Shown here in pieces: positions 30,860 to 42,894 of a stretch of DNA of 64,000 nucleotides (its first letter is position 1; every line of letters begins with the position of its first letter). Under the pieces are notes generated by a model that had not been told where the DNA came from, made no database searches, and saw only the letters and a program-made list of their open reading frames with translations. Both the position numbers and the translations under genes were made by a program. This DNA comes from Karstenula rhodostoma CBS 690.94 (Eukaryota; Ascomycota; Dothideomycetes; Pleosporales; Didymosphaeriaceae), in assembly GCA_010093485.1 (NCBI GenBank), contig MU001494.1, forward strand, positions 2,790,740 to 2,854,739. Direction: 5' to 3'.

Positions 30860-32885
30860 GGAGCGCAACCCTTTCCCTCTGTCTTCCTTCTGATGCATTT
30901 ACGATCCTTTTCTGTGGCTCTTTATAACTCTTGCGTTCAATATCCAAGTTGCACGCTTCTCGCTTCGCTCGCGCATTGCATCCATTGCTGAGGGTAGTAT
31001 TCCTCTGTAGCTGGAAAGATAGCTATAGGTTATGTCATAGAGATCTACTTAGTCACGTGCACGAAGATACCCATGCCACTGATGAAAGTATATTGGTTCG
31101 TAAACGTTACCAACAATGGAGCAGCTCTAAGCTCACAAGGAGAGGGTTGGTCACGTTGGACGTTGGTCACGTGAGCTCTTGGCGCAATGGCATGGAGCTG
31201 GCCAATGGCATCCGGTCTTATTTTAGCCAATCAACGCGCTGGTATCATGAGCGATCTAAGCCCTATAGAGGAGCGACCATATTCTTGCAGCTAAAGCTGC
31301 AATGAGTACCAAGAGTACAATTACCCTTTACCCTGCATTTTACCGAATGCTCAATGGCGTGGACGCAACTGCTCAGTAGACCTAGGTAGAGCGCCATCAG
31401 GTGGAAGGCCGTTCTGGGTCCTGGCTTTTGGTTTCCTGCCATAATGTGTAATGTGGTCACCCGCAGATGTTCCCATCATATATGATCGCCCGAAGGTTTT
31501 ACGATGTTCATTGAAACGTGACCGAGAGGCCATTATCACTGGCCACCGGCGAGGCGCCTTGAGTAAGACTTGTACTCGATGTACCCCGAAACTGGACGAT
31601 GGTGGGTAAAGAAGGTTGAGACCCGCCGACATGACAACCGAAAGTTGTGAGCTGGGGAGAGAGGGCGACGGCGGGGTTTTATATACCGGTTGTAGAGCGC
31701 GTCAGTGGCTAGGCAGGGGCGAGAAACGTGACCGCGGGCGGTGGCTCGTGCACTCACTCAACGGTGAACAGCACGGTAAGAGGCGCGGTGAATGGCGAAG
31801 ATTGTTACCTTTGGTTCATTCCAGATGCGACCTGCTTGCTTTATCAACTCTTCAATGTCCAAAGTCTCGTCTCTGGCTAACCTTGTTCGGACGAAGCACC
31901 TTGCATAACGACAGGGTTCGATAGGAGGTCGTCGGTGCGCCCCTCGGATTGGGCCAAGCTCGACTCCAGACCGGGCGGCCCGTTTCGCGAATGTGAAGCA
32001 GCGCTGCCCCGATAATATCAACAGGACATCGCCCTCGCTCACCATCCCCTGCAGTAACACCGGTTTGACAGCGACTGTGAGGCGAGCTGGACGTTCACAA
32101 CCGGGTTCTATCGTTCATTTGTTTTTCCTACCCTGTCCCGTTTTAATTAACTTCTTCCGAGCTGCAGGGACGTAGCACGAGCGCATACAGTCCCCTCCCT
32201 ACCGTCTACGCCGACTTCCTGCCGGAATACTCATCTCAGCTCCAGCTGCAGCTGCCACTCTTTTCGCTGCATAGCAACATTCATCGCGCCGTGTAGAGTG
32301 CCTCGACTCCAACTTTGGCCGCGTGCGCCTTCCCGCCATCCGCATTGTACGACTGGTTGCGGTTGCGCCTACCCGCAGCGCCCCTTCCCAAGCCGTGAAC
32401 CATTCCACAGCACCTCACCCTCCACCCCACCACGTTGCCTTGCAACAAACGCAAACACGCCCGAGCAGTGTTTTCCCTGCGCAAGCGCTGAAGCTCCCCT
32501 GCAATCGGTCCGTAATTTCGGCTTGCGGCACAGCATCCCATGGCTGTAGCGTCTCGACAGCCGATTCCAGCTGTCCAGCAATTGACGCCACCCAGCAGCT
32601 CCCACGGCGCGCGAGGCTTGTGGGATTTCGCAGTGCCTATGGACTCCACGGTGCGTACTTCCCGTTTCAAAATTCACGTCAGGCAGCGTCACTGGTTGGG
32701 ACTACGAGGCGCTATCTGCACTATGATCCGCTCCCGCAGGTAGCGCCAGCTACCGGCGCGCCTCGATCTTGACTCCCAGCCCAGCTCTTCTTGTGCCCAC
32801 AAGCGGTCGTCTGAAGACACTTCAGACTTCTCTGTACTAACTGGGTGCGACACAGAAGAGTGCTTTCCCTAACTACAAGTTTCCC
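30860..32885. other. Intergenic, 2.0 kb
   Basis: Between gaaC and the TeaR-like gene, same strand. No gene recognised. CACGTG-type E-boxes occur near 31055 and 31169. The last 700 bp probably contain the long 5' UTR and promoter of the TeaR-like gene, and could hide a 5' intron. Confidence 0.45.
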
Positions 32886-34469
32886 ATGTCCGACGACGTC
32901 GCGCCCGCGCATCCCTACTCCCCGCGCGAGCCCCTCGCGTCGCAGCCAAATGGCATGTCAAAATCCAGTCGGGCAAACACCGTCGATTCGCAGAACCAAT
33001 ACCAAGGCGAAGGCCATGCGCCTCACGCTTCCGGCCAGGGGTATGAGCGGGGTAGGACGATCAGCGGCGATGACGCTGTCGAAGGCAACGAGGAGGATGG
33101 CATAAAGGAATACTACAAGGCGCACGAGAAGAATGGCAGCAAGTCTCGAGGCAGGAAAAAGAGCGCGAAGAAAAATCCATCGGGCTGGACCGAGGCGGAG
33201 AAGGACGAGAACAACTGGATCCATCGTGACAAGTTGAAAGAGATTGAAACTAAAGAGCTGGAAGAGTTTAGCATGCGTGTGGGGGGTCGTCAAAGTCGGT
33301 CGAACAGCAGATCGCAGAGCGCCGCCAGGAACCAGTCGAGAGGCCGCGCCGACTCCGAGCTCACCGACACCATGTCGAATGGAGACGACCGCCACGACTA
33401 TCCCCGCATGATCTCTCCGATACCCGCCGAGGATGAAGAGGAAGAGCCGCCGCAAACAGGCTGGGATATACGGTCGCCTGCCGAAATCGAAGCCGAGAGG
33501 GAGCAGTGGGCAGCACGCAACAACAACGTCGTCAGACCTAGCACGTCTCGCATACCTATTGCAAAAACCAGTCCGTTGCCCGTTCCCCCCAACTTTGTCG
33601 ACCGAGATCAGCCTCTCCCGAGACCAAGAAACGGCAGTGGCAGCTGGGAGTCTATTGCCGCGAACGGAGCTCGTGTGAGGAGCGGAAGTATGTCCAGCCA
33701 GATATTACTGGACGATCCAACCGCTTTTGGAGACGCGGGAAGGAGCCCCGCCAAGTCCAATTTCAGTATGCCCGTCGATGCCAAAGCAAAGGCGAAGACA
33801 CCAGCTAAGGCCACGCCTGGATCTCGAAAGACGAGCGGAACAAAGCCGGGAGCAAAGCCGCGTAACACATCAGCGGGCCCGCGAAACACATCGGGGACAT
33901 CGCCCGTCAAGCGTCCTGGAACGAGCGGTGGTTCGATATCTAGACCCACCACAAGTCATCGGCCAGAAGGTGAAGCTCCGTGGATAGCTACCATGTACAA
34001 GCCCGATCCAAGACTTCCACCGGACCAACAGATCATCCCGACGCATGCCAAGCGCATGCAGCAAGAGCAGTGGGAGAACGAAGGACGGGTTGGATCCATG
34101 TACGACAAGGATTTCCGGTTGCTCAACGCAGATGAGATTTCCAGCAAGAGAGCTTCTTCAACTCTCCCTCCTCTCGATCTTGAGAAAGCACAACAGGATC
34201 AGACGTGGCCGCTACCGAGCCCAGACAGATCCAAGTTGGATCCTATCGAACACACGATTTCCAAGTCTCCCACCAACGAACAGGGCAAGTTCAAGCTGAC
34301 TCCAACTATATCCCAAGGCCCCACGTTCCCTCCTCGCGCACCCTCTCGTGGCCAAGAACCCAAGGTGGCCCCTCCTATAGCACCGGTTACACCGAAGGAT
34401 ACAGTTCGTCTCCCCGAGCCACCAGAGTCCGAGAAGGAGAATAAGGGCTGCTGCTGCATTGTCATGTAG
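32886..34469 (+). CDS. teaR: Prenylated cell-end protein, TeaR/Mod5-like
   Basis: Intronless, 527 residues, almost wholly low-complexity and disordered (Ser, Pro, Lys, Asn), ending in the CaaX box C-I-V-M after two further cysteines (GCCCIVM). That end predicts farnesylation or geranylgeranylation and palmitoylation at the plasma membrane. Length, acidic and basic patches, the conserved block WIATMYKPDPRLPPDQQIIP (about 365-384) followed by HAKRMQQEQWE, and the CaaX end match the receptor that anchors the kelch protein TeaA at hyphal tips in Aspergillus (TeaR; Mod5 in fission yeast). There it marks polarity where microtubule ends meet the cortex. The start MSDDVAPAHPYSPREPL is the first ATG. 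The prenylation signal is directly visible; the orthology is inferred. Confidence 0.8.
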   Translation: MSDDVAPAHPYSPREPLASQPNGMSKSSRANTVDSQNQYQGEGHAPHASGQGYERGRTISGDDAVEGNEEDGIKEYYKAHEKNGSKSRGRKKSAKKNPSGWTEAEKDENNWIHRDKLKEIETKELEEFSMRVGGRQSRSNSRSQSAARNQSRGRADSELTDTMSNGDDRHDYPRMISPIPAEDEEEEPPQTGWDIRSPAEIEAEREQWAARNNNVVRPSTSRIPIAKTSPLPVPPNFVDRDQPLPRPRNGSGSWESIAANGARVRSGSMSSQILLDDPTAFGDAGRSPAKSNFSMPVDAKAKAKTPAKATPGSRKTSGTKPGAKPRNTSAGPRNTSGTSPVKRPGTSGGSISRPTTSHRPEGEAPWIATMYKPDPRLPPDQQIIPTHAKRMQQEQWENEGRVGSMYDKDFRLLNADEISSKRASSTLPPLDLEKAQQDQTWPLPSPDRSKLDPIEHTISKSPTNEQGKFKLTPTISQGPTFPPRAPSRGQEPKVAPPIAPVTPKDTVRLPEPPESEKENKGCCCIVM

Positions 34470-35465
34470 CATTTTCATTTCATATACCCAGACTTTGCAC
34501 TTTGCTGTCCGCCACCCAGCACTTACCCAGCACTTACCACCCAAGTGGCGGTCTTCATTCATTTCCGGTGTCACCGGCGCAACTCCGTTGTTTTCGATCA
34601 GATGCTTGGCTGATAGCGTACAGCGACTTGCTGATATTCCATATTTCCTTCCGTGTCCTTTCTATACCTACCTACTCATGTTCGGCCGCCTGCATCGGCT
34701 AGTCATTGCTGCTCTTTCCTTGCTTTTGGTTCTAGATGGAGTGGGGAGTTTGCGAGTGGAGCTCGCGAAACGGGGAACTGGGGTGTGTTCTACATGCGTG
34801 TTTGACATTGTTTTTACCATACCTACGATATTATTGTCTAAAGTGACGGGGTGAGTGCTGGGCATTTCGGTGAAGGGATAGATGTGGTGCTTGCAAATAG
34901 CATGAAGAGACTGTTGTAACTGTTGGTATTGATGGGATGGTGCGTGATGTGACCTTGTCTTTGATTTGGATGCAGTGTGTTACCCCTGGCTAAGCAGTGG
35001 GGTGTGTGGACTTTGTTGACCTGTCAGTGTTTACGTAGCTATTTTGAGGCCTCCCTTGTTGCTGCGGCCTTGCTTGTCACCCTCGCACTAGGGTCGAGCA
35101 TGGCTAGCATTGATGTCTGCAGATTGTTAGCTGACAAGGCAGCAATAGCTATTTTCGGGCCACTTGCTTTATCGTGCGTGTGCAGGTTAATGAACTGGCC
35201 GACTACCCCGTTAATGCAAGATAGCAACAAGCTTGGTAGAGCCATGGTGCTGTCCTGCTGCTGTTTGTTCTCGTAAGAACCCACCGCGGGTGCCTGTTCT
35301 CTTTCTGAACCCGGTACGTACGGGCGTCTATAACATCGCTTCTAGAGTGATGGAAGAGTGTATGACGCCGACATGGAAATATCGTAACGGCCGCTGTGAG
35401 CATCCCGAAACGCTACCACGCTCATGCTACTGCTAACCCCAGCAAGCGTGAAGAACTGTCCTCCC
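34470..35465. other. Intergenic between convergent genes, 1.0 kb
   Basis: 3' flanks of the TeaR-like gene (plus) and of the secreted protein gene (minus). A frame at 34977-35276 has a hydrophobic stretch but no other support. Confidence 0.45.
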
Positions 35466-36590
35466 TCATTCAAAAACCACCCTCAACATCCCCGTCAACG
35501 CCCCACCTGCCACCGTATAACTCAGCACCAATTCCCTCCCATCCACCCCAAACGTCGGATACGCATGCCCCGCATAGTTATACCCCTGCAACCCTCCCCC
35601 AGGCACCGTACCAGCCAGCACCACCTCCTCGCTCCACGCCCCCGTCACCGTCCCCTCCAGCGCATACCGCATGTAAAACGTACTATCCGCGAAATTGTTA
35701 AAATACACCGCCATATACGTATTATAGTAGTCGCTCCAGAAGACGTCGCCGGTCGAGAGACTAGCTTCGAAAAGGAGACCCGCGGGTGCTGTGGAGGCAG
35801 CAGCTAGGTCGGGGGTCCAGGCGGTGCCGGTCCAGTAGGTGTAGGTTGAGCGGTTTTTGTACGACGAGATGGGCGCTCTTGCGAGGCGGATGCCGCCGGA
35901 TAGGGTGGGGGCGTGCCATTCTTTGCTGAAGAGGTAGAGGTGGGATGACTCGTGGGCGAGGATAGCGGCGAAGGCGCCGTAGAGGGGGGATTCAGCTGCG
36001 TAGAAGAGACGGGGTACTACGCGGTGGACGTTGGGGCCGGTGGCGGGGTCCGCGGTTATCTCGACGAGGGTGGTGTAGAGGTCTGTTTGGGTGTTTGAGG
36101 TGGAGTTGTAGAGGGCGATGGGGTAGATGGCGATGCCGAGGTCGGGGCCGGAGGGGGTGGGGAGTGTGGCGATGGAGGATTGGGGCCAGAGGACGCAGCG
36201 GGTGCCGTCTGTGGGGAAGTGGGAGGTGGTGTATTGGGTTTCGTTTTGCGTGAAGGGGATGGGCATGGTGGGCACGCCGTTGGAGCCGAAGTCGGTGGTT
36301 TGGTAAAGGGACGCGCCGTTTTGGCCGACGTAGGCGATGGTGTTGTCCGTGAAGCCTTTCATGGAGCCGTTTATGCCGCCGGTGGTTGTTGTTGTGTCGC
36401 TGAAGGTCATGATGTTCAGGCCGTTGATGGTTCCGCCGCCACCGCCGTCTCTGTATACATCTGGAAAGTTGGAAGATTGTATGCCTATTGGTTCGACTGT
36501 GAACTTTGGGGGTAAGTTTGCGCGCGCTACTAAACCGAGCGCCGGGCTGGCTAGCAGGGAAGCGGCTGTGGTGTGAAGAAGACAACGCAT
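35466..36590 (-). CDS. Secreted DUF4185-like beta-propeller protein
   Basis: Intronless, 374 residues, with an N-terminal signal peptide (MRCLLHTTAASLLASPALG, cleavage near residues 19-23). The rest is rich in Thr, Gly, Tyr and Trp with repeating beta-strand blocks (INGLNIMTFSDTTTT, AYVGQNGASLYQTTDFG, GIAIYPIALYNSTSNTQTD, SHLYLFSKEWHAPTLSGG, VFWSDYYNTYMAVYFNNFAD, GHAYPTFGVDGRELVLSYT). This is the layout of DUF4185/five-bladed propeller proteins related to glycosidases. Several N-x-S/T sites fit an extracellular glycoprotein. Catalytic residues cannot be assigned. The start ATG at 36588-36590 gives the signal peptide directly. Possible plant-interaction or wall-polysaccharide role is only inference. 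Confidence 0.75.
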   Translation of the reverse strand: MRCLLHTTAASLLASPALGLVARANLPPKFTVEPIGIQSSNFPDVYRDGGGGGTINGLNIMTFSDTTTTTGGINGSMKGFTDNTIAYVGQNGASLYQTTDFGSNGVPTMPIPFTQNETQYTTSHFPTDGTRCVLWPQSSIATLPTPSGPDLGIAIYPIALYNSTSNTQTDLYTTLVEITADPATGPNVHRVVPRLFYAAESPLYGAFAAILAHESSHLYLFSKEWHAPTLSGGIRLARAPISSYKNRSTYTYWTGTAWTPDLAAASTAPAGLLFEASLSTGDVFWSDYYNTYMAVYFNNFADSTFYMRYALEGTVTGAWSEEVVLAGTVPGGGLQGYNYAGHAYPTFGVDGRELVLSYTVAGGALTGMLRVVFE

Positions 36591-37699
36591 AATGAATGTA
36601 TGAATAAATGGCCGCCGCAGGCGGAAACCGAAAGAGCGACTGGAAACAAGAACAGAAAAACGAAAAGATCAAAACATGTCAATGGAAGTCGCACAGCGCA
36701 AGATAAGCATCCGGAGAGATGCAGGCGGACAGGGTCGTGAACGGTTCTGTTCCAGAACGCAAGTCCGGCCCCGGATTTCGCTGCCCCGGGCGGCCAGTTG
36801 CAGACGGCTACCATTCTACATGGAGAAACGTGCAGCGTGTTTTGTGGAGTGCATTTGACGAAACAGATGATGATTAGCTGACTGGACAGCACTGTGCAAG
36901 GTACATGCGGCGCGAAACAACTGAAACACTCCTATGCGCCAACTATCACCCCCAACGTAGAAATGGCCCGAGCCCGCTCTCGCATGTGAATACCGGCTTT
37001 GCAAACATGGGTCAAAATGCGCGTACCTACGATACGCAAATCATTCCTCGGTGAGATTCAAGAATCGGTGCAGGTCTCTACGTTGATACGAGGTCTGCAT
37101 CAGAGCTGTCCGACCAGTCGAGCAATGAGGCGCCTACAAATCTCTCGTGGGGTCGATATCTGGCTGGTGCAAGTGCGAGTGGTAGGCGATCCAGCCCCCA
37201 ACTCCACGGCCCCGATGCTTACAAGCCCCATATAAACTCGCGGAGAAGCGAAAGTGGCTGAATAATCTCGGCGTGCATCTTGATCAGCTTTCCCCTAGCC
37301 TTTCGCTTACGACATATACTCGGAGCACAGCAGCAACGTGCCTCTCGCTTTCAATCAGAGCCTAAAAAAGAACACGAGTCTATACAGGCACTACGCTTCT
37401 AGAAAACAAAATAGACAGATTTCTTCTATACATCCGGCAGGTGACTCTTCTAAAGATCTCGATGGGGACACAAATACGAGCAGTGATCTCTCCCGATCTA
37501 CACCCAGCACGCTTTCAATTACTTAAAGAAAGTCCTTCACATACTCATTCGCCCCTATTAGACCACGTCTCGAATGGAAACCCATAAACCTATATACATA
37601 CACACTCTCCTACCATAATACGAGTTACATGAACCACCGCCCCCTCACCATCCACCGAAGATATACAACCCGCCTCGTTTTCAGCTCCCTACGCCCGCC
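36591..37699. other. Intergenic, 1.1 kb
   Basis: Promoter of the secreted protein gene at the left end; nothing else recognised. Confidence 0.45.
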
Positions 37700-37952
37700 C
37701 ACCCCTACACCCCATCCTTCTGGAAGAAAAACATGCACCCCCTCCTCACCCACGCCGCCCTCGACGGCCACTGCACCGGCTCCGAAGCTTTTTAAAAAAT
37801 TGCATCTGCATCAAAACGTCGACCTGCGCGTCGTACGGCGGCACCACCATTTCTGGCCACTGCCTGAATGACCCGACCCGGCCGACGTCAAGTGCTGCTA
37901 CGTCAACACGTGCGACCACACCCACCCGCAGGGGTACAGCTACTGCGTGTAA
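37700..37952 (+). pseudogene. Frameshifted cysteine-rich secreted module (relic)
   Basis: Two pieces of a typical fungal cysteine-rich module in different frames: NCICIKTSTCASYGGTTISG then HCLN (about 37797-37870), followed in another frame by PDPADVKCCYVNTC and a Tyr/Cys-rich end to a TAA at 37950-37952. The pattern C...C...GG...G-x-C...DVKCC...C is that of the short module found at the N-terminus of secreted NlpC/P60 and GH25 proteins. The frame changes within a few bases, at the run of Pro codons, without room for an intron. A second break at an A6 run (about 37796) may separate it from an upstream Pro/Thr-rich segment. No start or signal peptide found. A spliced small gene with odd introns cannot be fully excluded. 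Confidence 0.42.
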
Positions 37953-38581
37953 ACGGACCACGGGTGTCCATGGGGGAATCCTAGCTCGGGGATCTATAAG
38001 AGCAGCAAGTGGTTACCTGAGGATGGGATGGGAAAGGGAAGGGGTAAGATGGTGCTGATGCGTCGGTGGTAGATTTGTGTCCGGGTGGGACGGACGGAAA
38101 GTGTTGTGTTTCCGGGTAGAGGCGTAGGGTAGTCTGGGAGATAGAGTGTAAGTGGTATTTCTCTCTATGTGTGTGAGGAAAGTGCGGGGATTCGGAGACT
38201 GGTGTGTGATGAGAGGTTGCATAAATAGCCCCTGATTTCCAATACTCACGTGCAGCCAAATGGACGCCGGAACTTGAGCACTGCACTTCTCGGATGTAAT
38301 CGAAATCCAACGCTACCTCCATCGCACAACTCATCGCACTCCTGGAGGATTCACGGTGTAAGCAATCCCTCCAGATTTCAAATCAAGCGTCGACCTGCCC
38401 CTCTTCGCGACCCCACTTCGCGCCGCCACTACGTCGACGTATGTAATCACTCACCTACAAAAAGCGCAACCATCACCTCATATCGCCAAACCATTGCGAT
38501 TATACAATTTCTTAGTCGTCCGCAAAAGAAAAGCCCCCCTTTAGAATTGAAAAGCTTCGAAAGAGATAGCCCACGCACACA
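37953..38581. other. Intergenic, 629 bp
   Basis: Upstream region of the GST gene. The 5' UTR just before 38582 is A/C-rich (CACACAATGGCG context). No gene. Confidence 0.5.
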
Positions 38582-39777
38582 ATGGCGGACAAATCAGACA
38601 TCACGCTGTACACGACGCAAACGCCCAACGGCATCAAGATCTCCATCGCGCTGGAAGAGCTCGGGTGTGCCTTCCCTCCACACCCTTCCCCCCCGAATCT
38701 AAACATCCTAACCACCCCGCCAGCCTCCCCTACAAAGTCCACAAAATCGAATTCTCAAAAAACGCCCAAAAAGAGCCGTGGTTTCTGGAAATCAACCCCA
38801 ACGGCCGCATCCCTGCGCTAACGGTAAGTAACCCAAGCTACCAGCCACAAAGTCTCTACATCCCTAGCAATCAAGTTACAAAGACTACTTTCTTCGCCGA
38901 GCAGGACCATGTCACCACCACACTAACCCAGCCCCTGCACCTAGGACACCTTCACCGACGGCAACCCCATCAACCTCTTCGAGAGCGGCAGCATAATGCA
39001 GTACCTCGTCAGCAGATACGACACGGAGTACAAAATCAGCCACCCCCCCGGAAGCAGGGAGTGGTACGAGATGAACAACTGGCTGTTTTTCCAGAACGCG
39101 GGCGTGGGTCCCATGCAGGGGCAGGCTAGTACGTCACCTACCTCCTTGCTGCGTTGTATTGTATTTCCGAGAGTGTGGTGTGAGGGAGTAGGGGGTTGAC
39201 GGCCGACAGACCACTTCACGCGCTACGCCCCCGAGCACATCGAGTACGGCGTGAACCGGTACCAAAACGAGACGCGCCGGCTGTACGGCGTGCTGGATAA
39301 GCATCTGGATGAGAAAAAAATCCCGTATTTGACGGGCGAGAAGTGCACTATTGCTGGTAACGTCGCCCCCCTTTCTACCCTTCCACCAGACCGGCCTTGT
39401 CGAAACCACCCGAAAAATAATACTAACACACCCAGACATAGCACACTGGGGCTGGATCGCCGCCGCCGGCTGGTGCGGCGTAGACATCGACCACTTCCCC
39501 GCGCTCAAGGCCTGGGAAGAGCGAATGGTATTATCCCCCTCTTCCTCTTCCTCTCCCCCTTCCTTTACCACCCACCCTTATCCCTCCTTCTCAAACATCT
39601 CTAACACACACCCCCCAGGCCGCCCGCCCCGCCCTCGAAAAAGGCCGCCACGTCCCCGACCCCCACACCGTCAAAGAAGTGCTAAAAAACAAGGAGGAGA
39701 CGGAGAAGCATGCTGCCGAGTCGCGCGCGTGGGTGCAGAAGGGGATGCAGGAGGATGCGGACAAGTTGAGGAGATAA
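38582..39777 (+). CDS. Glutathione S-transferase, Ure2-like
   Basis: Cytosolic glutathione S-transferase of the fungal Ure2p-like group: detoxification by conjugation to glutathione, or thiol-transfer. Six exons: 38582-38664, 38724-38823, 38945-39128, 39210-39356, 39436-39527 and 39619-39777, giving 254 residues with every junction in phase. The N-terminal thioredoxin fold has [20 protein letters not shown], the cis-Pro motif [10 protein letters not shown] and the Glu-Ser pair [11 protein letters not shown] that binds the gamma-glutamyl group. The helical C-terminal domain has [19 protein letters not shown] and the N-capping region GEKCTIADIAHWGW. An Asn in TPNG replaces a catalytic Tyr or Ser, as is usual in this group. 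The lysine-rich tail is typical. No biosynthetic neighbours. Confidence 0.93.
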
Positions 39778-42700
39778 AAGTCCGTGACGCGAGGAATAGT
39801 GGCGTTGAGGTGGGAAGATGTGTAGTATATCGCCGGTTTATAGACGATTGAAGAGGTGGGTATGGGTTGTTATCATGGCATGGGCTCTGGAAGGAACGTG
39901 TCTGAGTTGATTGTCAGGGTGCGGAGTGAGACGTTTCGACTGTGCGGATGGCGCTCTGGCTGGTCTTTCGGGGTGGAGCGAAGCAAAGCAAAGCGAAGCA
40001 AAGCAAAGCCTTTGTTTCGCCGCTCCTACTCGTCCACCATACACACACCACACTTTTTCTAGACTGCGCGGGGCGCAGCAACCCAACTCCACGCAATACA
40101 CCACCTCTTCTCCTCTCCCCTTTTGTATAAAGGACTCGGAAGAGCTGGATTAAACGCTTAGCATAACAGCCTGCCTTGATATGAACAAGCCGCGCTGCGC
40201 TTACACACCCACCTCTAAACCTGCACAGTACAGTATATGCACTACACTACACTACACGGCGTACAAGTACAAGCACCACCCTCCCCCGCCCAGTGCACGC
40301 GCATAGGAAGGCCTATACCTATACGTGGGTCAACTCCCCTCCCCTCTCCCTCCACATCCCAGCTTCGCCTAGAAAGCGGAGGCACCATCATCAAACCTTC
40401 AGCGGAGTACCACCCCAGCCATTCCACCGTCGTCCTTCTAGCCCGCCATACCTCGCAGCTCCACGTCTATAACAATATGGGACGTTGACATAACATGGGT
40501 GCTAAGTGCAGGCCGTAGAAACAAGCGTGCGAGCTAGCACGGCCCAAGGGAGCTTAGGCTTAGGCTTAGTGGTCCGTAGGCCGAGAAACGGCGCGCGCCA
40601 TGGGTGGGTCTCTTCGTGACGAGACGAGAGCGGCGCGCTGCGTTCAGGACACCGTGCTACGCCATACACACGTCGTGGCCCATGTCGAGCGCCGGAGTGG
40701 GAGGTGAAAGGCAGCTCGTGATTATACCGCCAAGTTTATCCCGGGGGGAATATACTGCGCTTCACGCTGGACGTGCCTGGAGGATGTGTTAGAGCCCAGG
40801 GCAGTGGGGGAATCAATCTGCAGTTCCCCAGAAACAAGAGGGTTTGCTGCTCGCCTCCAGCTTTCGCCCACTTCGCGTCCGCGACCAGGCCAGCGTGTAG
40901 AGTCTCGATAAACCGACAGTACCGGCACTGCCTGTCGGCGTCACACGAGCACCAAGTACCGCCGCCTCGCATTTGCATCATCGACGCTCCGACCTACACA
41001 CCCCATCAATCCAACACTGCGCCAGCCTATAGCGCCCTCGGACAATCCGAATGTATCCCACCCAGCCCCTGTGCATTTCCCCACATTCTCTAAAGCTCCA
41101 CAATAGAGACTGCGACAATCTGCAGCGCCATGGAATCTTCCAAACAGCTTCTGCCCTTGATCCCCAGGGCTTGCAGTGCGCGCCAATCTACCCGAGGCAG
41201 CTATTACAGCTAAGCGAGTTTTGTGCATCGCCTGGCTCATCTGACAGCATCCTACTCGTGAACCTTACTGCCATTATGCATAAGACATCGGATTTAATGT
41301 CCTCGCTTGCACCTCAATACGCCTACAAACGGTCGCGAGATGGTAAATCCTCCGTAAGGGGTTATAGCCCGCGGGAGGAGCACTATACCAGGAGAGACGC
41401 TGGGGTGAGGTATACGAGGTGCGTATCGACTCTCAGGGTGACGTGTTGGCTGGAGCGAGAGCCGCAGTCGTGCAACTTCGGTTCCGGTAGCTTCCCGTCC
41501 CGTGAACCACTGCTAGTACCTTCATAAAAAGTAGACCAGGTATTGGGACCGGTAGAGGCATTAGCGAAAATCAGGAGCAGTGGGGCGGTACATTCTAGCT
41601 GCAAGGTCAGCTGGTCCCATCAGATTAGTCCTGCTCGTATCAAGATGATACGAAGGGGGGCATGGACGGGCACTGCGAAGACCAAAGTGGCAGTGGGCGC
41701 ATGCAATCTCCTGCACCCCACAAACGGTCATGCGCGCAGCAGAGAAGACGTGCATGGTGCAAAGATCTTCTAGAAGCCTGCAGGCTTCTTTCAACCCAGC
41801 CACTGACATCCAGCTCTTTTAGAACAAACAGGAAAGATGGAGCAGGAAGCATGGAAATGAGCCGGAGAAGCCACACCCTGTTGGTTGCGGGGGATGTGTA
41901 GCTGATCGACACCAGGGTAGTGTATTCAGGCAGAAAGGACGATAGACTCTCCACACACGTAGTCGAGCGACCATTCTCGGCACTGTACCATAGCAAAACC
42001 CTGCTTTTAGCTCAGAATAGAACGTGATCTTCGTGGAGCCGGAGGTTGCACGAGGTAGTGAAGGTAATAAGGCCCACATGAGGACTGTGGAGTGCATGTG
42101 GACTGACCAATGCGGAAGTCTTGGGTCCTGGTGCCAGCCAGGGTGGCATAGTCGAGATGTGGGGAATCTAGCAATACACTTCTCGGGCTCCTGCGCAAGC
42201 GCGTGCCGTCTGTCTGAAAGGGTTCAGGTGCGGATGTACGCGCGGTGGATGCCACAACACAACGTCTACCGGTAGGGCCGGCGAATCAGCGGAGAGCATA
42301 CCGCATGTGCGGGCCGAGGACGCTACGAACATGGTGTTTGATTGCGACCAGGCGCCCACTAGGATGCTGCGGAGAGATGGAAGGCTGGTGTGCAGTCATC
42401 AGGGTGGCATTCCTTGACCTGAAATGTGCGGTTTCAAGTCTGATCAAACACGTGGTTCGTGCAGGTTCAGGCACGGCGCCGCAGAGCAACGGGATGGTGC
42501 TCGAGGCTGCGCAGTACGTCTGTGGGCGGCCGGAGCAAAGGAGGAGTAGAAATGTGCAAAGACTCGGGCAGGCGTGCGTGGCGTGAGGACGTGAGGGCGG
42601 CGCCGTTGGCCGATGGGGTGCGGGAGGGAGGGGAGGGGTCACCGTGGCAGAGGCGCAGAGGTCAGGCGGCAGGTACGCCAGCAAGCAAAAGGTAGATGAG

Positions 42701-42734
42701 GATGGGGATGGGGATGGGGATGGGGATGGGGATG
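42701..42734. repeat. GATGGG microsatellite
   Basis: Five to six tandem GATGGG units on the plus strand. Confidence 0.85.
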
Positions 42735-42760
42735 CTCGGCGGAGTGAAGGTGCGGAGCGG

Positions 42761-42810
42761 GTGTGCTGTGTGCTGTGTGCTGTGCTGTGTGCTGTGTGCT
42801 GTGCTGTGTT
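42761..42810. repeat. GTGCT/GTGTGCT satellite
   Basis: Tandem GTGCTGTGT-type units, about 50 bp, just downstream of the GATGGG repeat. Confidence 0.8.
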
Positions 42811-42894
42811 GACGTGAGGTGAGGTCGTGCGCTAGCCCTACACAGCCAGCAACAGCAGGTGCACCCGGCGTCATGCGGGGCGCCCGCCCTCGAC

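Larger units (their letters stand above)
39778..42894. other. Large intergenic region, 3.1 kb
   Basis: No gene recognised. The first 350 bp carry repeated AAGCA-type units (near 39975-40015). The stretch 40.5-42.6 kb is of even composition with many short unsupported frames. It leads into the upstream region of xlnR; long upstream regions are usual for such regulators. Two microsatellites are listed separately. Confidence 0.45.

Noticed and set aside
34977..35276. Hydrophobic 99-codon frame as a small membrane protein
   Set aside because: No homology recognised, lies in 3' flanking sequence, and the hydrophobicity is explained by T-rich composition.
40552..40572. Three TTAGGC-like units resembling a telomere repeat
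   Set aside because: Only three units, wrong unit for filamentous fungi (TTAGGG), and set in unique sequence.
42701..42810. Possible CRISPR-like repeats
   Set aside because: Simple microsatellites without spacers, in a eukaryotic genome.
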